Shown: positions 36,751 through 46,636, counted from the first letter of the stretch. The stretch: 64,000 bases of DNA from Motiliproteus sp. (GCA_026196225.1 JAPHRD010000010.1:1-64000); one strand, 5' to 3'. Program-made: numbers and translations. The notes: generated from the letters alone by a model not told the origin.

Positions 36751-37692
36751 ATGACAGATGCGAAACATTGGATGAGCGAACAAGACCAGACAGAAAGCGC
36801 ACTCGGAGAGCTGCACACGGTAGTCGATTTTATTCGCCTGGGTGCCAGTCGGATGAATCAAGCCGGCGTGTTTTATGGTCACGGTACCGATAATGCGTGG
36901 GACGAGGCGGCTCAGTTGGTGATGCATGTTTTGCATCTACCTTGGGATAGCAGTCCGCAGTTGTTGTCTGCGAACCTGCTAACCTCTGAAAAGCAACAAA
37001 TCCTTGAACTGTTCAATCAGCGGATCGAGCACAGAATTCCCGCCCCCTATCTTATCGGCGAAGCTTGGTTTTGCGATCTGCCTTTTTATGTAGACAACCG
37101 CGTACTGGTACCCCGTTCACCAATCGCCAGCCTGATTCAAGAGGGGTTCCAACCCTGGTTGGGAGATGTTTCCGTCGATCGCGTACTTGATCTTTGTACC
37201 GGTAGCGGTTGTATCGGTATCGCTTGTGCCCATTATTTTGATATGGCAGAAGTAGATCTGGTAGATATATCTGAGGATGCACTGACGGTTTGCCGTCGAA
37301 ATATCGAGCGTCACCAATTGAACGAACGGGTACAGGCAATCAAGTCGGATCTGTTCAAGGATGTGCAACAGCGTTATCAGCTCATTGTCAGCAATCCGCC
37401 TTATGTTGATCAGAGCGATTTCGATACCATGCCGGCGGAATTTCAGCATGAACCCCGCCTGGGTTTGACATCAGGTGTAGACGGCTTAGATATCACTCGT
37501 CAGATACTGCGACAGGCGTCTGACTACCTTACCGACGATGGTGTGCTGGTAGTCGAGGTGGGTAATTCTGAAGTGGCTTTGCAGCAGCAATTCCCCGATG
37601 TGCCTTTTACCTGGGTGGATCTGCCTATGGGGGGCAATGGCGTTTTCTTGCTTAGCGCCCAGCAACTTCAGCACTATAAAGATCGATTCTAA
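36751..37692 (+). CDS. prmB: Ribosomal protein L3 glutamine methyltransferase PrmB
   Basis: A 313-residue SAM-dependent enzyme that N5-methylates a glutamine in ribosomal protein L3. The catalytic NPPY motif is at 215-218, and the SAM motif is VLDLCTGSGCIGIACA. The N-terminal helical substrate domain is complete. ATG 36751 is chosen over an upstream TTG at 36736; ATG 36772 is also possible. The gene is 62 bp upstream of aroC, as in many gammaproteobacteria. Confidence 0.94.
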   Translation: MTDAKHWMSEQDQTESALGELHTVVDFIRLGASRMNQAGVFYGHGTDNAWDEAAQLVMHVLHLPWDSSPQLLSANLLTSEKQQILELFNQRIEHRIPAPYLIGEAWFCDLPFYVDNRVLVPRSPIASLIQEGFQPWLGDVSVDRVLDLCTGSGCIGIACAHYFDMAEVDLVDISEDALTVCRRNIERHQLNERVQAIKSDLFKDVQQRYQLIVSNPPYVDQSDFDTMPAEFQHEPRLGLTSGVDGLDITRQILRQASDYLTDDGVLVVEVGNSEVALQQQFPDVPFTWVDLPMGGNGVFLLSAQQLQHYKDRF

Positions 37693-37754
37693 TTTTTACC
37701 TAAATTGCTTGCTAGATTAAGAGCAATTGCGAGTTTAGATACCGGAGTAGATAG

Positions 37755-38858
37755 ATGTCAGGAAACACCTTTGGCAAATTGTTCACAGTGACCACCTTTG
37801 GTGAGAGTCATGGCCCGGCATTGGGTTGCATCATCGATGGTTGCCCTCCAGGGCTAGAGATCAGTGAAGCCGATCTGCAGCAGGATCTGGATCGCCGCAA
37901 ACCGGGCACTTCCAGACATACCACTCAGCGCCGCGAGGCCGATGAAGTGAAGATTCTATCGGGTGTGTTCGAAGGCAAAACCACCGGAACTCCCATCGGT
38001 TTGCTTATCGAGAATACCGATCAGCGATCCAAAGATTATTCTAATATCGCCGACAGTTTTCGCCCCGGACATGCCGACTACACCTATTTGCAAAAGTACG
38101 GCGTACGGGACTACCGAGGCGGCGGTCGCTCATCTGCCCGTGAGACAGCAATGCGGGTAGCGGCCGGTGCATTGGCGAAAAAGTTCCTGCTATCTAAAGG
38201 GATAGAGGTTAAAGGCTATCTGTCGCAGCTGGGTCCGGTCTGTGCTGAAAAAGTAGTGTGGGAGGAGGTTAATAACAATCCCTTCTTCTGCCCGGATCCC
38301 GACAAAGTTGGCGAGATGGAAACCTACATGGATGAGCTGCGTAAGTCCGGTGATTCTGTGGGAGCCAAACTGACTGTGGTGGCAACGGGTGTGCCTGTTG
38401 GTTTCGGCGAACCTATTTTCGATCGCCTGGACGCGGAGCTGGCTCACGGTTTAATGAGCATCAATGCTGTCAAAGGAGTTGAGATTGGCGATGGCTTTGA
38501 CGTGGTCGCTCAGAAGGGTACCGAGCATCGCGACGAGATGACCCCAGAGGGATTTCTGTCCAATCATGCTGGCGGCATTCTCGGTGGCATTTCAACCGGA
38601 CAGGATATCGTTGCCCATATTGCCCTTAAGCCGACCTCCAGTCTGCGAATCCCGGGCGAGAGTATCGATGCTAACGGCAACACCATCGAGGTGGTGACCA
38701 AAGGACGTCATGACCCTTGTGTGGGCATTCGTGCAACACCTATTGCTGAGGCGATGATGGCGTTAGTGCTGGTCGATCACCTGATGAGACAGCGTGGTCA
38801 GAACGCCGATGTGAAATCCGGAGTTCCGGTGATCCCGGCTTCCCCGCAACAGGGCTGA
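37755..38858 (+). CDS. aroC: Chorismate synthase
   Basis: A 367-residue enzyme that makes chorismate from EPSP with reduced FMN, the last shared step to Trp, Phe, Tyr and folate. Signature blocks are [54 protein letters not shown], and the C-terminal [23 protein letters not shown] lies 8 nt before the ATG. The MFS transporter gene follows by 5 nt, so they are probably one operon with prmB. Confidence 0.97.
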   Translation: MSGNTFGKLFTVTTFGESHGPALGCIIDGCPPGLEISEADLQQDLDRRKPGTSRHTTQRREADEVKILSGVFEGKTTGTPIGLLIENTDQRSKDYSNIADSFRPGHADYTYLQKYGVRDYRGGGRSSARETAMRVAAGALAKKFLLSKGIEVKGYLSQLGPVCAEKVVWEEVNNNPFFCPDPDKVGEMETYMDELRKSGDSVGAKLTVVATGVPVGFGEPIFDRLDAELAHGLMSINAVKGVEIGDGFDVVAQKGTEHRDEMTPEGFLSNHAGGILGGISTGQDIVAHIALKPTSSLRIPGESIDANGNTIEVVTKGRHDPCVGIRATPIAEAMMALVLVDHLMRQRGQNADVKSGVPVIPASPQQG

Positions 38859-38863
38859 TCTAG

Positions 38864-40009
38864 ATGACGGGCGCAGCCATACCATACTGGCGTCTGTCAT
38901 CATTCTATCTCTGCTATTTTTCTCTGTTGGGGGCTTTGGTCCCCTTCTGGGGACTCTATCTAGAAGACCTGGGTTTTAGTGCCGGTGAGATAGGTTCACT
39001 GGTTGCCATCTTGATGGCGACCCGCATTGTCGCTCCCAACCTTTGGGGCTGGCTGGCGGACCACAGCGGTCAGCGATTACGGATAATCCGGACCGGCTCT
39101 TTGCTGACCCTCGTGGTTTTCTCTGGTGCTTTCTGGGCCCATGGGTTTTGGCAGCTGGCGTTGCTGACCTTTGCTTTTACCTTTTTCTGGAATGCCGTCT
39201 TACCGCAGTTTGAGGTTCTTACTCTTCAGTTTTTAGGCCCTCATCGCGCTCGCTACAGTCGTATCCGATTGTGGGGGTCCATCGGTTTTATTGTCACGGT
39301 GGTGGGGCTTGGGGCGTTGTTTGATTGGGTCAGCATCCGTTGGTTGATCCCTGTGCTCTGGGGGCTAATGTTACTGATCTGGCTGACAACGCTGGTGGTT
39401 AAGCAACCTGTCGGTGAGATTCGGGCTGCAGAAAAGGGAGACTTTATCCGTGTTGTTAAACGGCCTGAAGTGATCTGCTTCTTTCTGGTTAGCTTGATTG
39501 TGCAGTTTGGACACGGCCCTTATTACACCTTCTACTCGATCTACATGAGTGACTTCGGCTACGACAAAATTGATATTGGATTGCTGTGGGCGTTGGGGGT
39601 GTTGGCCGAGGTTGTACTTTTCATCATTATGCATCGACTGCTGGCCTGGACCGGATTGCGATTGATGGTTGTTTTTGGATTGCTGGTCTGTGCTCTGAGA
39701 TGGTTTCTAATCGGTTTTTTTGCGGACCAGATAGCGGTGGTGTTGTTTGCACAATTGCTGCATGCGGTAACCTTCGGTTGCCTCCATGCGGCCGGAATCG
39801 CCTTAGTGCAGCGATTTTTTCCAGCAGGTCTTCAGGGACAAGGACAGGCACTGTATAGCAGTTTTGGTTTTGGTGTCGGTGGCGCTTTAGGGGCCTATAG
39901 CAGTGGCTGGATTTGGGGGCTAGCTGGTGGCAGTGCAACATTTATCTTCGCGGGCGCTATTAGTCTGATTGGCTTTGTAATAGCGTGGTTGTGGTTGCGA
40001 ACTGATTAA
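38864..40009 (+). CDS. MFS transporter (HcaT/MFS_1-like)
   Basis: A 381-residue inner-membrane transporter with 12 predicted helices, of the MFS_1-like group related to phenylpropionate transporter HcaT. The motif GWLADHSGQRLRI after helix 2 and the PHRARYSRIRLWGSIGF stretch are typical. A transported compound cannot be named; a transporter of this type follows aroC in Pseudomonas as well. It begins 5 nt after aroC. Confidence 0.88.
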   Translation: MTGAAIPYWRLSSFYLCYFSLLGALVPFWGLYLEDLGFSAGEIGSLVAILMATRIVAPNLWGWLADHSGQRLRIIRTGSLLTLVVFSGAFWAHGFWQLALLTFAFTFFWNAVLPQFEVLTLQFLGPHRARYSRIRLWGSIGFIVTVVGLGALFDWVSIRWLIPVLWGLMLLIWLTTLVVKQPVGEIRAAEKGDFIRVVKRPEVICFFLVSLIVQFGHGPYYTFYSIYMSDFGYDKIDIGLLWALGVLAEVVLFIIMHRLLAWTGLRLMVVFGLLVCALRWFLIGFFADQIAVVLFAQLLHAVTFGCLHAAGIALVQRFFPAGLQGQGQALYSSFGFGVGGALGAYSSGWIWGLAGGSATFIFAGAISLIGFVIAWLWLRTD

Positions 40010-40090
40010 GCGATTGCGTAATAGCCTTATCATTGAATCAGATTAATGCTATAACGTTTGAGTAGTGTTTCATTTCCAGGGAATTGATCG

Positions 40091-40357
40091 ATGAAGATTA
40101 CAGTTAATCTTGACCTTACCCCAGAAGAGATGCGGAAGATGTTAGGTCTTCCTGATGTACATGACTTTCAGAATGAATTGCTGCAGCACGTGCGTGAGCA
40201 AGTGGAAGCAGGCGCGGAAGGATATGAGCCGATGACGCTACTAAAACCTTTTGTTCCCGGAGCGGCCTCGGTTGAGCAGTTTCAGCGACTAATGTTGCAG
40301 ATGATGAACTCATACACTGGTGCTGACAAATCAGCAGACAACAACGATAAAAAATAA
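40091..40357 (+). CDS. DUF6489 small protein
   Basis: An 88-residue protein that starts MKITVNLDLTPEEMRKMLGLPDV and resembles DUF6489, a family seen mostly next to PHA or unknown genes. A short beta strand leads into two amphipathic helices with many Met, Gln and Glu residues. The helices could bind a surface such as a granule, but that is speculation. The phaR start codon lies 1-4 nt after its stop, so the two genes are likely translationally coupled. It is followed by phaR and faces phaEC. Confidence 0.82.
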   Translation: MKITVNLDLTPEEMRKMLGLPDVHDFQNELLQHVREQVEAGAEGYEPMTLLKPFVPGAASVEQFQRLMLQMMNSYTGADKSADNNDKK

Positions 40358-40358
40358 G

Positions 40359-40904
40359 GTGGTGGATAAAATCGCTATCACGAGTACGAAAGAGGATACC
40401 GAAGCTTTGCGTATTTTAAGAAAATATACCAACCGTCGTCTTTATGACACTTCGCGGAGTTGCTACATCACTTTGGAAGATGTCAAAGAGCTGGTATTGG
40501 AGAACGTGCAGTTTCAAGTACAAGACTCCAAGACAGGAAAGGACCTGACCCGCAACATTCTGCTGCAGATTATCAGCGAGCAGGAAGGCGAGAGTACGGG
40601 CATGCTCACCAACCAGGTACTGCAGCAATTGATCCGCTTTTACGGTGATAGCATGCAAGGCATGATGCGACAGTATCTGGAGCAGAGTATCGGTGCATTT
40701 CTTTCCCAGCAGGATCGAATTCGGGAGCAGATGGAATCGATGATCGACGCGGCTAATCCGCTCAATATGATGAACAAAATTGCCGGCCAAAATATGGCGA
40801 TGTGGAATATGTTCAATCCGACCGATGCTGCGGATACGAAACCTGAAGAGCAGGAGGGTGAGCAGTCTAAAGAGCCCCCCGCTTCTAAGGACGCAAAGAA
40901 ATAG
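40359..40904 (+). CDS. phaR: PHA synthesis repressor PhaR
   Basis: A protein of about 181 residues that represses PHA granule genes and is released by binding nascent PHA. The N-terminal DNA-binding domain contains LRKYTNRRLYDTSRSCYITLEDVKELV; a helical PHB-accumulation-regulatory region follows, and an acidic Glu/Lys tail ends the protein. No ATG is near, so a GTG at 40359 (or 40362) is used; a GTG at 40320 would overlap the DUF6489 gene and lacks a ribosome site. It faces the class III synthase genes, likely targets together with phaC at 9.9-11.6 kb. Confidence 0.9.
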   Translation: MVDKIAITSTKEDTEALRILRKYTNRRLYDTSRSCYITLEDVKELVLENVQFQVQDSKTGKDLTRNILLQIISEQEGESTGMLTNQVLQQLIRFYGDSMQGMMRQYLEQSIGAFLSQQDRIREQMESMIDAANPLNMMNKIAGQNMAMWNMFNPTDAADTKPEEQEGEQSKEPPASKDAKK

Positions 40905-40937
40905 GTCAAGCCCCCGTTTTTAACGGTGAGCACATAG

Positions 40938-40987
40938 AAACCCAGTTGCGATTCCTACCTGTTGGTATGAGTCATGACTGGGTTTTT
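40938..40987 (+). terminator. Probable terminator of phaR
   Basis: AAACCCAGT (40938-40946) pairs with ACTGGGTTT (40977-40985), followed by TT. An inner stem (TACC/GGTA) lies in the loop. It separates phaR from the opposing phaC. Confidence 0.55.
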
Positions 40988-41048
40988 CGGTATTAGAAAT
41001 TGAAGAAGGTTGCTGTTATTCGCAGCGATAATTTCTAACGGTCTGTTA

Positions 41049-42113
41049 CTAGACCGGCTTGGTTAGCCACTCGGCAACCAGTGTTGGAAGTTTTTCATGG
41101 GACTGACGTCCGACAAAAATTCCGATATGACCACCGTTAAATGCGTGCTCGGTATAGTTCTTCGAATTGGTTTGTGTCCGTAAGGCTTGAGAAGCTGCGG
41201 GCGGAACCAGATGATCTTTGCTGGCGTAAAGGTTTAGTACCGGTTGTTCGATGTTGCCAAGATCGACTGGCTCCGATCCAATGGTCAGCGCTCCGTTAAT
41301 AAACCGGTTGTCGATAAAAAACGCTTCCAGAAATTCTAAAAATGCCTGGCCGGCCAGGTCGGGGCTGTCGTTGATCCACTTTTCCATACGCAGAAAATTA
41401 AGTGCGCTGGTGTGGTATTCCAACTGCATGGGCAGGCCTAGCTGTTTTTGCAGTCCTAAGCGGGCCGGCATCAAAGCGTTATAGGCTTGTGCCAGCATTT
41501 GTCCAGGAAAATTGCCGTAGCTACTTAGTATCAGTTCTGCATCGATACCTTTGGCCAAGTGGGCCAGTACGTTATCGGCGGTATGAAAATCTACCGGTGT
41601 TACAACGGTAATGAGCGAGCGCACTTTTTCGGGATTGATGGCGGTATAGCAGAGACTGAATGTACCCCCCTGACAGACTCCCATCAGATTCAGCTGAGAC
41701 TGACCGCTGTGGTCCAGTACTTGGTTCACACAGTTGTCGATATAGCCATTGATGTAGTCATCCAGATCCAGGTAGCGATCGGCACGATCCGGATAGCCCC
41801 AATCGATTAAGTAAACCGGAATTCCCTGCTCGGTGAGCGATCGAATCAGCGAGCGGTCGGGCTGCAGATCAAGAATATAGGGTCGGTTTACCAAGGCGTA
41901 GACAATCAGCAATGGTTGCTTCTGAATGTGTTCTCCTTGAGGAGGGTAGTAACGTAAAACCAGTTTGTCTTCTTGGTACACCTGCTCGGAGGGGGTGCTG
42001 CCGACATCCACATGCTCAATATGGCTGAGCGTTTCCAGGCTCTTCAGCATTTTGCCGTTGAGCTCCAGTAGCTCCTTGGCAATTTCTGCGGGTTTGAGTT
42101 TCAGGCGCCTCAT
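41049..42113 (-). CDS. phaC: Class III PHA synthase subunit PhaC
   Basis: A 354-residue alpha/beta-hydrolase subunit that polymerises (R)-3-hydroxyacyl-CoA together with PhaE. The catalytic cysteine is C147 in the MGVCQGGT box; the aspartate is in YASKDHLVPP and the histidine in FNGGHIGIFVG. The short length and the partner phaE mark it as class III, as in Allochromatium, unlike the 575-residue class I enzyme at 9.9-11.6 kb. Its start overlaps the phaE stop by 4 bp, which implies translational coupling. Confidence 0.95.
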   Translation of the reverse strand: MRRLKLKPAEIAKELLELNGKMLKSLETLSHIEHVDVGSTPSEQVYQEDKLVLRYYPPQGEHIQKQPLLIVYALVNRPYILDLQPDRSLIRSLTEQGIPVYLIDWGYPDRADRYLDLDDYINGYIDNCVNQVLDHSGQSQLNLMGVCQGGTFSLCYTAINPEKVRSLITVVTPVDFHTADNVLAHLAKGIDAELILSSYGNFPGQMLAQAYNALMPARLGLQKQLGLPMQLEYHTSALNFLRMEKWINDSPDLAGQAFLEFLEAFFIDNRFINGALTIGSEPVDLGNIEQPVLNLYASKDHLVPPAASQALRTQTNSKNYTEHAFNGGHIGIFVGRQSHEKLPTLVAEWLTKPV

Positions 42114-43096
42114 ACAGATTTAGATCCCTTGGGATCTGCTTGATTGCTCTGCGCTTCCATGGCGTTAAGTTTTGATTGAGTGGATTGCAGCTGTTTTTCC
42201 ATCTGAGCTAAACGTTGCTCAAAGCCATCCGACAGGTTCTCCATCTTTCGTTCCATGCGGGCGATGGTTTTGTCGGCTTGTTTAAACTGTTTGCGGAGCT
42301 TGTGGTGTCGTTCCAGTAACTGGTCATAGTCTTTTAAGGGAACCAAACCAAAATTACGATATTCCTGCTCCCAATATTCGTGATTTAGTTTTTGCAGAGC
42401 GAGCGAGGCATTGCTCAAGCGACCGTAGGTTTGCTGGTAGTTATTGGTCTTCAATTGCTCCAGATAACAGTGCTCGTAGTGATCTACCCAGAGTCGATAT
42501 AGCTCTTCCAGAGAAGTGGGTTCTTCGCCAGCTTTTAGCGCTGTTAGTAACTGATGACTGGTGGTCTGGTTGATATCGTTCTGTATCTCCAGATAGTCAT
42601 TCATGGCATCGCGAAAATCCCGCATGCCTTGTTCCGCTTCAGTTAACTTGTCTTTGAAATGATTGTGGCTGGCACGAATCCCTTCCTGAAAAAACGGGAA
42701 TCCCGGCAGAGAGGGAATATTGATCCCTAGATTAGCGAGAAAATGGTTGAGTTGTTCTGGTAGTTGCCATTGCTTAATTAAAGCTGAGCCGGTTTGGTCC
42801 TGGATATGACGACTGAATTCGGCGATGGCCTCTTCCAGCTCCGGGATATCCCCCTCTTTTTGCAGGGCTCGCAGTAGGCGCTCTCCGTAGCGACAGAAGC
42901 CCTTCGCCTGCTGCGCCATGGTTTCGGCAAGTTCGACGTTGTGGGGAGGGAGTTGCTGCTCGGCCAGACGCTGACAGCTGTCCATCAGGGTTTGCCAGTC
43001 TGCAGATGTGCCGTCTTCGCCATTGAGCAGGCTTTGCCAGTAAACCTTCTGGGTTTCCAGCCAATCCTGTAGCACTTTGCGTTGCTGTTCGTCCAC
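42110..43096 (-). CDS. phaE: Class III PHA synthase subunit PhaE
   Basis: A 328-residue partner subunit of the class III synthase. It is mostly helical with a C-terminal coiled coil (about 265-320, KQFKQADKTIARMERKMENL) and conserved NFLANLG-like and FPFFQEG blocks of PhaE proteins. It has no catalytic residues but is needed for PhaC activity. It precedes and overlaps phaC. The promoter must lie in the 108 bp between its start and the MITE-like element at 43205. Confidence 0.9.
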   Translation of the reverse strand: MDEQQRKVLQDWLETQKVYWQSLLNGEDGTSADWQTLMDSCQRLAEQQLPPHNVELAETMAQQAKGFCRYGERLLRALQKEGDIPELEEAIAEFSRHIQDQTGSALIKQWQLPEQLNHFLANLGINIPSLPGFPFFQEGIRASHNHFKDKLTEAEQGMRDFRDAMNDYLEIQNDINQTTSHQLLTALKAGEEPTSLEELYRLWVDHYEHCYLEQLKTNNYQQTYGRLSNASLALQKLNHEYWEQEYRNFGLVPLKDYDQLLERHHKLRKQFKQADKTIARMERKMENLSDGFEQRLAQMEKQLQSTQSKLNAMEAQSNQADPKGSKSV

Positions 43097-43204
43097 TTAG
43101 ATCCCCTGGCCTGAAAACGTAGTGGTATGGAAGCTGGGCGCAGATCCTATCCACCGACAGGCAAGTCTATCGTAACCTGTTCAATGATCAAGGTTATCAG
43201 AGCA

Positions 43205-43473
43205 TAGGGCCTGTTAATACTTATGAGATTGACGCGACAGCGGCCATTTTTTCGTAAGTCAAGGCGCAGAGAGCGTCTAGTAGTTGTTCTACTTAAGCTA
43301 TCTGCAACGCCGAATTGCGGGAAAATGGCCCTGTCCCTTCGGGTTACGCCTGTCATTTGGCTGCGCTGTGTTATTCGTCGTTCGTTTGGAGTAACCAAAC
43401 GTCTCTCCTTATTCCGTGCTCAGCCAGATGGCAGGCAAAACGCGTCCAATCGGCTAAGTATTATCAGGCCCTA
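43205..43473. mobile_element. MITE-like element with 19-bp terminal inverted repeats
   Basis: A 269-bp segment starts with TAGGGCCTGTTAATACTTA (43205-43223) and ends with its inverted copy at 43455-43473, one mismatch in 19. It holds no gene. Inside are two foldback blocks: 43236-43254 with 43318-43335 around an AGTAG/CTACT hairpin (43279-43293), and 43348-43363 with 43421-43436 around a perfect CGTTTGG/CCAAACG hairpin (43383-43401). The outermost TA may be a 2-bp target duplication, as made by IS630/Tc1-type and some IS5-type transposases. The right end contains the stop codon of the lysR gene. This is the only copy I see in the window. Confidence 0.75.
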
Positions 43474-44335
43474 ATAACTCAATGAACACCTGTGCGGCAT
43501 TGGAGAGGGTGCGTTCGCGGTGGAATATCAGCCCCAGCGGGCGGGTGATCGGGGGGGCGGAAACATTAAGCTCGGTCAGTGATTCGTCGATCAACGTCTG
43601 TGGAAGCAGGCTCCAGCCTAGGCCAATGCTGACCATCATGCGAATGGTATCCAGATAATTGGTAGACATGATGACATTCAGTGATAACCCTTGCTCGCCA
43701 AAATACTGTTCAGCGATCTCCCGAGTGAAGGTTTTTTCATCGGGGAGAATAGCGTTGAAGCGGTTGAGGTCTTTAAAAGAGACCTGTTTCTGAGCGGCGA
43801 GAGGGTGATCGTTAGCCACCACAAAACGCATTCGGTCCTGCCAGATCGGCTTGGCTTCAATTTGAGGGTGGGGGTGGGGAGACAGGGTGATGATAGCCAG
43901 TTCGCGATCACCGTGAAGAATGCTGTCGTAGGCTACCTCTGATTCGGTGAATTGCAGATCCAGCTCCACTTCGGGGTGTTGGTTCGAAAAGGTTCTTAGG
44001 GCGTCGGGCAGGCGGTGAAGGCTGACGTGGTGGCTGGCGGCAAGAGATAAGCGGCCGCCGATGTTGCCGCTGAGGTTCATCAGCATCCGTCGGGTGTCCT
44101 CCATTTCCAGCAGTATGTGTTTGGCTTTGGGCAACAGTGCCTGTCCGGCGTCGGTTAAGAAAACCTTTCGGCCGATACGATCAAACAGTCGGCAACCCAT
44201 CTGCTGCTCTAAGTTGGAGATGCGTTTGCTGATGGCTGGCTGAGTAAGAAAAAGCTTTTCCGCCGCTAGGGAGAAGGATCCTGAATCCGCTGCGCTGACA
44301 AAGGCGGTGAGGGTGTGGGTGTCCATAGTTGCCAC
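43454..44335 (-). CDS. LysR-type transcriptional regulator
   Basis: A 293-residue LysR regulator. The winged helix-turn-helix (about 1-62) has the classic SFSLAAEKLFLTQPAISKRISNLEQQMGCRLFDR pattern, and a periplasmic-binding-protein-like effector domain follows. In Pseudomonas a LysR gene is divergent from leuC in just this way; whether it controls leu genes is unproven. The last five residues and the TAG stop come from the right end of the MITE-like element, so the original C-terminus has probably been altered slightly. Confidence 0.93.
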   Translation of the reverse strand: MATMDTHTLTAFVSAADSGSFSLAAEKLFLTQPAISKRISNLEQQMGCRLFDRIGRKVFLTDAGQALLPKAKHILLEMEDTRRMLMNLSGNIGGRLSLAASHHVSLHRLPDALRTFSNQHPEVELDLQFTESEVAYDSILHGDRELAIITLSPHPHPQIEAKPIWQDRMRFVVANDHPLAAQKQVSFKDLNRFNAILPDEKTFTREIAEQYFGEQGLSLNVIMSTNYLDTIRMMVSIGLGWSLLPQTLIDESLTELNVSAPPITRPLGLIFHRERTLSNAAQVFIELLGPDNT

Positions 44336-44366
44336 CGGTGATTAAAGATTTCTAAATCATAACAAA

Positions 44367-44377
44367 TTGGAATCCAA
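44367..44377. promoter_or_regulatory. Short palindrome in the lysR-leuC intergenic region
   Basis: TTGGAATCCAA, an 11-bp dyad with a T-N9-A end pattern like small LysR sites, lies between the lysR start (44335) and leuC (44502). It may be the regulator's own site; binding is inferred. Confidence 0.3.
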
Positions 44378-44501
44378 AAGATAAAAAAAATGAATTTGTT
44401 TTATCAATGGTGGAGACGTAGGATAGCCCAACTGATAATGAGGTGGTGACCTTTGCGACACGCTGAAAGAGTCGCTGCCTGAAAATAGGTTGGAGATAAC
44501 G

Positions 44502-45935
44502 ATGGCCGGTAAAACACTCTATGACAAACTGTGGGATGCCCACTTGGTTAAACAGCAGGAGGATGGCAGTGCCTTGCTGTATATCGACCTGCAGCTGCTC
44601 CATGAGGTGACCTCACCGCAAGCTTTTGAAGGGTTGCGTTTGGCCGGCCGTCAGCCTTGGCGTTTAAGTGGCAACCTTGCCACCCCAGACCACAACGTAC
44701 CCACCACCGCCAAAGAACGTGAGATCGGTGTTGAGGGTATTGAAGACCCTGTATCAAAGATTCAGGTGAAGACCCTGGATGACAACTGTGACGAGTTTGG
44801 TATTACCGAATTCAAAATGAAAGATCTGCGTCAGGGTATCGTTCACGTGGTTGGGCCGGAGCAGGGTGCGACCTTGCCAGGCATGACTGTGGTTTGCGGC
44901 GATTCCCATACCTCAACCCATGGTGCTTTCGGTGCTTTGGCTCATGGTATCGGCACGTCTGAGGTGGAGCATGTGCTAGCCACTCAGTGCCTGATCGCTA
45001 AGAAGATGAAAAACATGCTGGTCCGTGTCGATGGTCAGTTGCAGCCGGGCGTCACTGCCAAGGATGTGGTGCTGGCGATTATCGGTAAGATTGGCACTGC
45101 TGGTGGTACCGGTTACGCCGTAGAGTTTGGCGGCGAAGCGATCCGTAGTCTCTCTATCGAAGGACGCATGACGGTCTGTAATATGGCCATCGAAGCGGGT
45201 GCTCGTGCTGGCATGGTGGCCGTGGATGACAACACTATCGAATATGTGAAGGGACGTCCCTTTGCCCCACAGGGTGATGACTGGGATAAGGCGGTCGCTG
45301 CCTGGAGTGATCTCCACAGTGATGACGATGCCGAGTTCGACGTTACCGTGATCTTGAACGGAAGCGAAATCAAGCCACAGGTTACCTGGGGTACCTCACC
45401 AGAGATGGTGCTACCTGTGGATGCCACTGTGCCTGATCCAAGCCAAGAAGCTGATCCCACTAAGAAGCAGGGAATCGAGCGGGCGCTGGAGTATATGGGG
45501 CTTGAAGCCAATCAGGCCATTGAGTCTATCCAGTTGGATCGGGTGTTTATCGGTTCCTGTACCAATTCCCGCATTGAAGACCTGCGCGAAGCAGCAGCTG
45601 TGGTCAAAGGCCATACGGTAGCCAGCACGCTTAAGCAGGCGTTGGTTGTTCCTGGCTCTGGTTTGGTGAAAACCCAGGCTGAAGCAGAAGGTTTGGACAA
45701 GATCTTTATCGAAGCGGGCCTGGAGTGGCGTGAACCGGGTTGTTCAATGTGTCTGGCGATGAATGCTGATAAATTGGGACAGGGTGAGCACTGTGCGTCC
45801 ACCTCAAACCGTAACTTTGAAGGCCGTCAGGGCTTCGGCGGTCGCACCCATCTGGTTAGCCCTGCGATGGCCGCAGCGGCAGCGATTGCTGGTCATTTTG
45901 TCGATGTCCGAGAATTCAACGGTTACAACGGTTAA
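44502..45935 (+). CDS. leuC: 3-isopropylmalate dehydratase large subunit
   Basis: A 477-residue aconitase-type subunit that isomerises 2- to 3-isopropylmalate in leucine synthesis with LeuD. The [4Fe-4S] ligands are the Cys in GSCTNSR (about 349) and the two in GCSMCLAMN, and substrate motifs [23 protein letters not shown] are present. ATG 44502 follows GGAG by 6 nt; a longer frame starting at 44490 lacks this. First gene of leuCDB, read away from lysR. Confidence 0.97.
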   Translation: MAGKTLYDKLWDAHLVKQQEDGSALLYIDLQLLHEVTSPQAFEGLRLAGRQPWRLSGNLATPDHNVPTTAKEREIGVEGIEDPVSKIQVKTLDDNCDEFGITEFKMKDLRQGIVHVVGPEQGATLPGMTVVCGDSHTSTHGAFGALAHGIGTSEVEHVLATQCLIAKKMKNMLVRVDGQLQPGVTAKDVVLAIIGKIGTAGGTGYAVEFGGEAIRSLSIEGRMTVCNMAIEAGARAGMVAVDDNTIEYVKGRPFAPQGDDWDKAVAAWSDLHSDDDAEFDVTVILNGSEIKPQVTWGTSPEMVLPVDATVPDPSQEADPTKKQGIERALEYMGLEANQAIESIQLDRVFIGSCTNSRIEDLREAAAVVKGHTVASTLKQALVVPGSGLVKTQAEAEGLDKIFIEAGLEWREPGCSMCLAMNADKLGQGEHCASTSNRNFEGRQGFGGRTHLVSPAMAAAAAIAGHFVDVREFNGYNG

Positions 45936-45956
45936 ATAGGAACGAGGAGAACCACC

Positions 45957-46604
45957 ATGCAAAAATTTGAACAGCATAATGGCATCGTCGCTCCATTGGA
46001 TCGCGCCAATGTCGACACTGATATGATTATTCCCAAACAGTTTTTGAAATCGATCAAGCGCTCAGGCTTCGGTCCTAATCTGTTTGATGAGTTACGTTAC
46101 CTGGATGAAGGGCAGCCCGATCAGGATTGCAGTGGTCGTCCGTTGAACACCGAATTTGTCCTTAATCAGGACCGCTACCAAGGATGCTCTATCTTGTTGG
46201 CGCGGGAGAACTTCGGCTGCGGTTCCAGTCGCGAGCACGCACCCTGGGCATTGGATGATTTTGGCTTTCGTGTAGTGATTGCACCTAGTTATGCTGAGAT
46301 CTTTTACAATAACTGTTTCAAAAACGGTTTGTTGCCTATCGTGTTGAGTGAAACCGAAGTGGATGAGTTGTTTGCTGGGGTTGAGGCAACAGAGGGATAT
46401 CAGTTGCAAATCGATCTTCATAAGCAGCAGGTCGTAACCCCAGGTGGCAAGACCTTCAGTTTTGAGGTTGACGAGTTCCGCAAGCACTGTCTGCTTAATG
46501 GCTTAGACGATATCGGTCTGACCTTGCAGCATGCCGACGCGATTAATGCTTATGAAGCCAAGCGTAGCCAAGAGGCACCCTGGTTGTTCAGTAGCTTTAA
46601 ATAA
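45957..46604 (+). CDS. leuD: 3-isopropylmalate dehydratase small subunit
   Basis: A 215-residue swivel-domain subunit of isopropylmalate isomerase. It shows [20 protein letters not shown] and [14 protein letters not shown], the substrate-binding loop of the family. It lies 21 bp after leuC with an AGGAG site and is in the leu operon. Confidence 0.97.
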   Translation: MQKFEQHNGIVAPLDRANVDTDMIIPKQFLKSIKRSGFGPNLFDELRYLDEGQPDQDCSGRPLNTEFVLNQDRYQGCSILLARENFGCGSSREHAPWALDDFGFRVVIAPSYAEIFYNNCFKNGLLPIVLSETEVDELFAGVEATEGYQLQIDLHKQQVVTPGGKTFSFEVDEFRKHCLLNGLDDIGLTLQHADAINAYEAKRSQEAPWLFSSFK

Positions 46605-46636
46605 TTGCCACAGAATCTAGAAAGTTAGGAAAGAAC

